In this document: piece after piece, positions 61,030 through 64,000 of the stretch
Numbering within the stretch: position 1 is the first letter of the stretch
Layout of the letters: every line of letters starts with the position of its first letter
DNA from: Atherix ibis
Taxonomy: Eukaryota; Arthropoda; Insecta; Diptera; Athericidae
Length of the DNA stretch: 64,000 nt
NCBI GenBank assembly: GCA_958298945.1
Contig: OY282605.1
Coordinates: 3,061,811 to 3,125,810, forward strand
Direction: 5' to 3'
Program-made: the position numbers and the translations under genes
The notes under the pieces: model-generated
The model's database searches: none
What the model saw: only the letters and a program-made list of their open reading frames with translations
What the model was told of the DNA's origin: nothing

Positions 61030-62230
61030 TAATGATCAGCTATTGTACAAATGAGAAATCACCGTTTTCCAATAGATGGCGCCAGCAATAAATCGTAAGC
61101 TTAAGCCATCTGTCAACATTTTCTCATTATTACATTTGTGACTTTTTTATCGGCGTTATATATTTTTTTGTGCGTGAAAATGTCGAAATTTGAGTCAAAT
61201 AAGCGTCAATTGCGAGAACTCGAATGATTGTAGAAACTTATGGTATGGCTTGGATTAGTGAGAGAACATGTCGCGAATTGTTCTAACGCTGCAAAAGTGG
61301 TGATTTCGACGTAGAAGGCAAGGAGCGTCCCGGACCCGTCAAAACGTTTGAAGACGCAGAATTGGAGGCATTATTGGATAAAGATCCATGTCAAACGCAA
61401 TAAGAACTTGCAGATTTACTGATCCTGACTCAATAAGCCATTTCCCATCATTTGAGAGCCTTGGGAATGATCCAAAAGCAAGGAAATTAGATTCCATACG
61501 AGTTGAAACCGAGAAACGTCGAACGGCGTTTTCTCACGTGCAAACAGCTGCTCTAATGGCAAAAAAGGAAGCGTTTTCTGAATCGAATTGTAACTGACAA
61601 TTAAAAGTGGATCCATTACGATAATCCGAAGCGAAGAAAATTGGGAGGGGGGTGCGCTACGACCAGGCATCAACATCGAAGGCCAAGCCAAACATCCATG
61701 GCTTGAAGCTCATGCTATGTATTTGGTAGGAGCAGCTCGGCGTAGTCTATTATGAGCTGTTGCAACCGCGTGAAACCATCGCAGGAGCTCGCTACCGAAC
61801 AGAACTGATGCGTATGAGCTGAGCATTGCAGGAAAAACGGCCACAATACGAGCAAAAACACGACAAACTGATTTTGCAACATGACAACGCTCCGCCACAT
61901 GTTGCTACGGCGTTTAAAACCTATCTGGAAACACTGAAATGAAACGTCCTGCAAAAACCGCCGAATTCTCCAGACATCGCCTCATCCGACTACTACCTCT
62001 TTCGATAAATGACACGTGGCCTGGCTAAACAGCACTTCCGATTTTACCAAGAGACCAAAAATTGGGTCGATTCGAACACGCCTCAAAATACGAGCCGTTT
62101 TTTCAACATGGAATGAAAGATGGGAAAAAGTTGTGGCTAGCGATAGACAATATTTTGAAGCATGAATATGTGAGCATTTTTGTACAAAAAAAACTCAAAT
62201 TTTCAAAAAAAAACGGCTTTTTAATAATAA
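61030..62230 (+). mobile_element. Mariner element, family 4 (heavily decayed)
   Basis: A 5' leader with the AGATGGCGCC motif is followed by MSKFESNKRQ at 61180, then METYGMAWISERTCREWF-like sequence and SGDFDVEGKERPGP, a run to LLDKDPCQTQ and a stop, and later KSWGRGG-like, LQHDNAPPHVATAFKTYLET, PNSPDIASSDYYLFR and WEKVVASDRQYFEA. These follow the order of a mariner transposase with DD34D. Many stops and frame changes indicate that it is older than the family 1 and 2 copies. The ends are approximate. Confidence 0.78.
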
Positions 62231-64000
62231 AAATATTATGAAAAACCGACTTTTAAGTATATTTTATTTAATTTTACTTTCCGAAGAACAAATTGGATAA
62301 CTATTAATAAAGAAAATATATTTAAAAATTTGCTTCTGCTTATTAACCTAAGTTGACAGTAGTATAACCGCTTGATCCAAAGATAAAACGTAAATTATAA
62401 TTTTCAAATTTCTTTTTATGAGAAAATTTACTGAAATAAAATGAATAGTAAAATTTTTTAAAATGTCTATCTTAAATAAAATTAATTCAGAGAGGACAAT
62501 ACGACCCAGGGTCTTCTAAAATTTTGTTCAACAGCCTGGGGCGGCAACATTCAATATTAATTTGAAGTTGCTACCTAAACCGGAAGTACATATAATAGAA
62601 ATATACTTATTTGAATTTATCCCTATTTGAATTAAATACAATTTTCATATTTAATCAGATATTCAATAAAATCTGAACATTTATTTGTGCGCATACATCT
62701 TAATATCGAGATAAATATAAAAAATGAAGATTCATTGTTAATTCTGTCTATTTATCTTTTATGAGACCATGAGCTTATCGATAATTGAGGCGACAATACC
62801 TATTGAGGTGTCAGGAATTTATACGAAGCCCGTTTATCAGAGTGTGTGGCATTAGAGAGATAGTCGATCGGTGTACGTTGATTTATGGCCTGTACGTTCG
62901 GTTACCAATTTAATGCACAATTATACGCAGTTCGGTGTATTAATGATGTCATGTTTGGTTGGTATGGTTTGAAGACATTTTCTAGATCGAAAGTAATCGC
63001 TGACCTTGATCTTTATGCCATACGAGAGGGTAAGTTAAGATTGGAAGCTAAGCAATTGGGAAAAATATTAAAAGTATTTGCTGAATAGAAAAAATTTTTT
63101 TTTTGCAACAAATTATTTTTTAAAGTGGTTTTTCCTTTTTATAAAAACATACGTGCACAAAATGCTTCTATACAATTTAAAGTAAATTGATTTCTGCAAA
63201 TATCAGCATACATTCCAATTCAGTATGTAATTCTATGCTTTGCTCATAGTAACGTTATGGCATTCAATAATTTAGAATAATTGGAAGTGAATGCCATCAA
63301 TAAATGCTGTGAAGAATATTCTATAGGCCATGTTAGTATCATCGTTCACTTTCGCCTAAAAGAGTTCAAGGTTGAGTCAAATTACTGGGAACCATTCAAG
63401 GAAGAGTGTAAAACTAAGTATTTTAAATATTTGCTCTTTTAAAAATAGAAAGTACTTTAGCATTGAATAATAAATCGATTATTTAACTAGTATGTGTATG
63501 TACTTCTCAATGCTATCACTAATAAAGAATAGTGACTGACTAAAATGTTCTATTGAAAATATCATAGATACCTAATAAAGGATGTCCATTAAATTCAGTT
63601 TTTTTTACTTTTTAAATCATTTTATTTGTTACTGAATGGTTGTTTCTTACGAAATATTTAAATTTTCTTCTTTTTTTTTGTTGTCTTGAAACTATTTCGA
63701 TTTTATAGTGAAATAACATAAGAAGTTCTATAAAATTTTCAATGCAATAAAAATTACTGTAATATATAAAATAATATCAATAAAATAATTATAATCATAT
63801 TAATGACCATCGAGATATATTTTTATATAGCAACTGCTGGGGATTGGTTACGATTATGTCGTTAAATTGAATAGCATAATTAGCCTATCATCATCATCCA
63901 ATTAGAAAATATGTGCAAATTATCTATAAATTTTTTAATACTTCTCATACACGGATGGGTATATGCAAAATAAGCTACAAGTGCTTAGAAACAGGACAAT
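62231..64000. other. Right end of window, with two short open frames of unknown nature
   Basis: A plus-strand frame at 62885-63088 encodes MACTFGYQFNAQLYAVRCIN and a basic C-terminal part (KLRLEAKQLGKILKVFAE). Another at 63281-63442 reads NAINKCCEEYSIGHVSIIVH then FRLKEFKVESNYWEPF. Both look more protein-like than the surrounding AT-rich sequence, but I recognise neither family and see no intact gene. They may be decayed coding fragments. Confidence 0.25.

Noticed and set aside
1..64000. tRNA genes, rRNA genes and CRISPR arrays
   Set aside because: I looked for tRNA B-box words such as GGTTCGAATCC, for rRNA-like blocks and for regularly spaced repeats, and saw none.

Overview
This is an AT-rich animal nuclear window whose gene set and transposon load point to an insect, most likely a true fly (Diptera). 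Evidence: spliced genes with GT..AG introns, AATAAA poly(A) signals, and insect-type gene content. There is no operon structure, no ribosome binding site and no bacterial-style gene density. I could not identify the species.

Seven host genes can be assembled exon by exon, with reading frame kept across every junction. In order they are: the exon-junction-complex subunit barentsz/CASC3 (425-3579, +); a small membrane protein of the MANBAL family (4933-5255, -); the PP2A B'' gamma-type regulatory subunit PPP2R3C (6171-7631, +); a VRK-family kinase with a split kinase domain (11744-14732, -); sorting nexin 17 (16930-30144, +, with an 8.9 kb first intron); cytochrome bc1 subunit 7, UQCRB (31675-32231, -); and mitochondrial lipoyltransferase LIPT1 (40618-51581, +, with an 8.2 kb second intron). 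They are housekeeping genes with no evident shared pathway, apart from UQCRB and LIPT1 both being mitochondrial.

Most of the rest is transposon debris, concentrated in the long introns of Snx17 and LIPT1 and in the region after 55 kb. One mariner family (termini TTGGGTTGTCCGG..) has four copies. A second mariner family (termini TACGAGGTCTGTTC..) has five. There are two other single mariners, two Tc1-like elements that carry mariner insertions, a decayed piggyBac-like element (about 33.46-36.15 kb) and a further transposase remnant near 60.5 kb. Every transposase copy seen is broken.

The most unusual piece is a short fragment at 23314-23730 that reads as an IS66-type bacterial transposase, flanked by a 19-bp direct repeat and lying inside an intron of Snx17. 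Other structural oddities are a mariner with its interior inverted, two different mariners joined end to end at a TA, a duplicated unit flanking that pair, a 24-bp-arm hairpin inside a mariner, and palindromic end motifs on the piggyBac-like element. Large parts (7.6-11.7, 36.2-40.6, 47.6-49.6 and 51.6-55.2 kb) are AT-rich sequence in which I see no gene.
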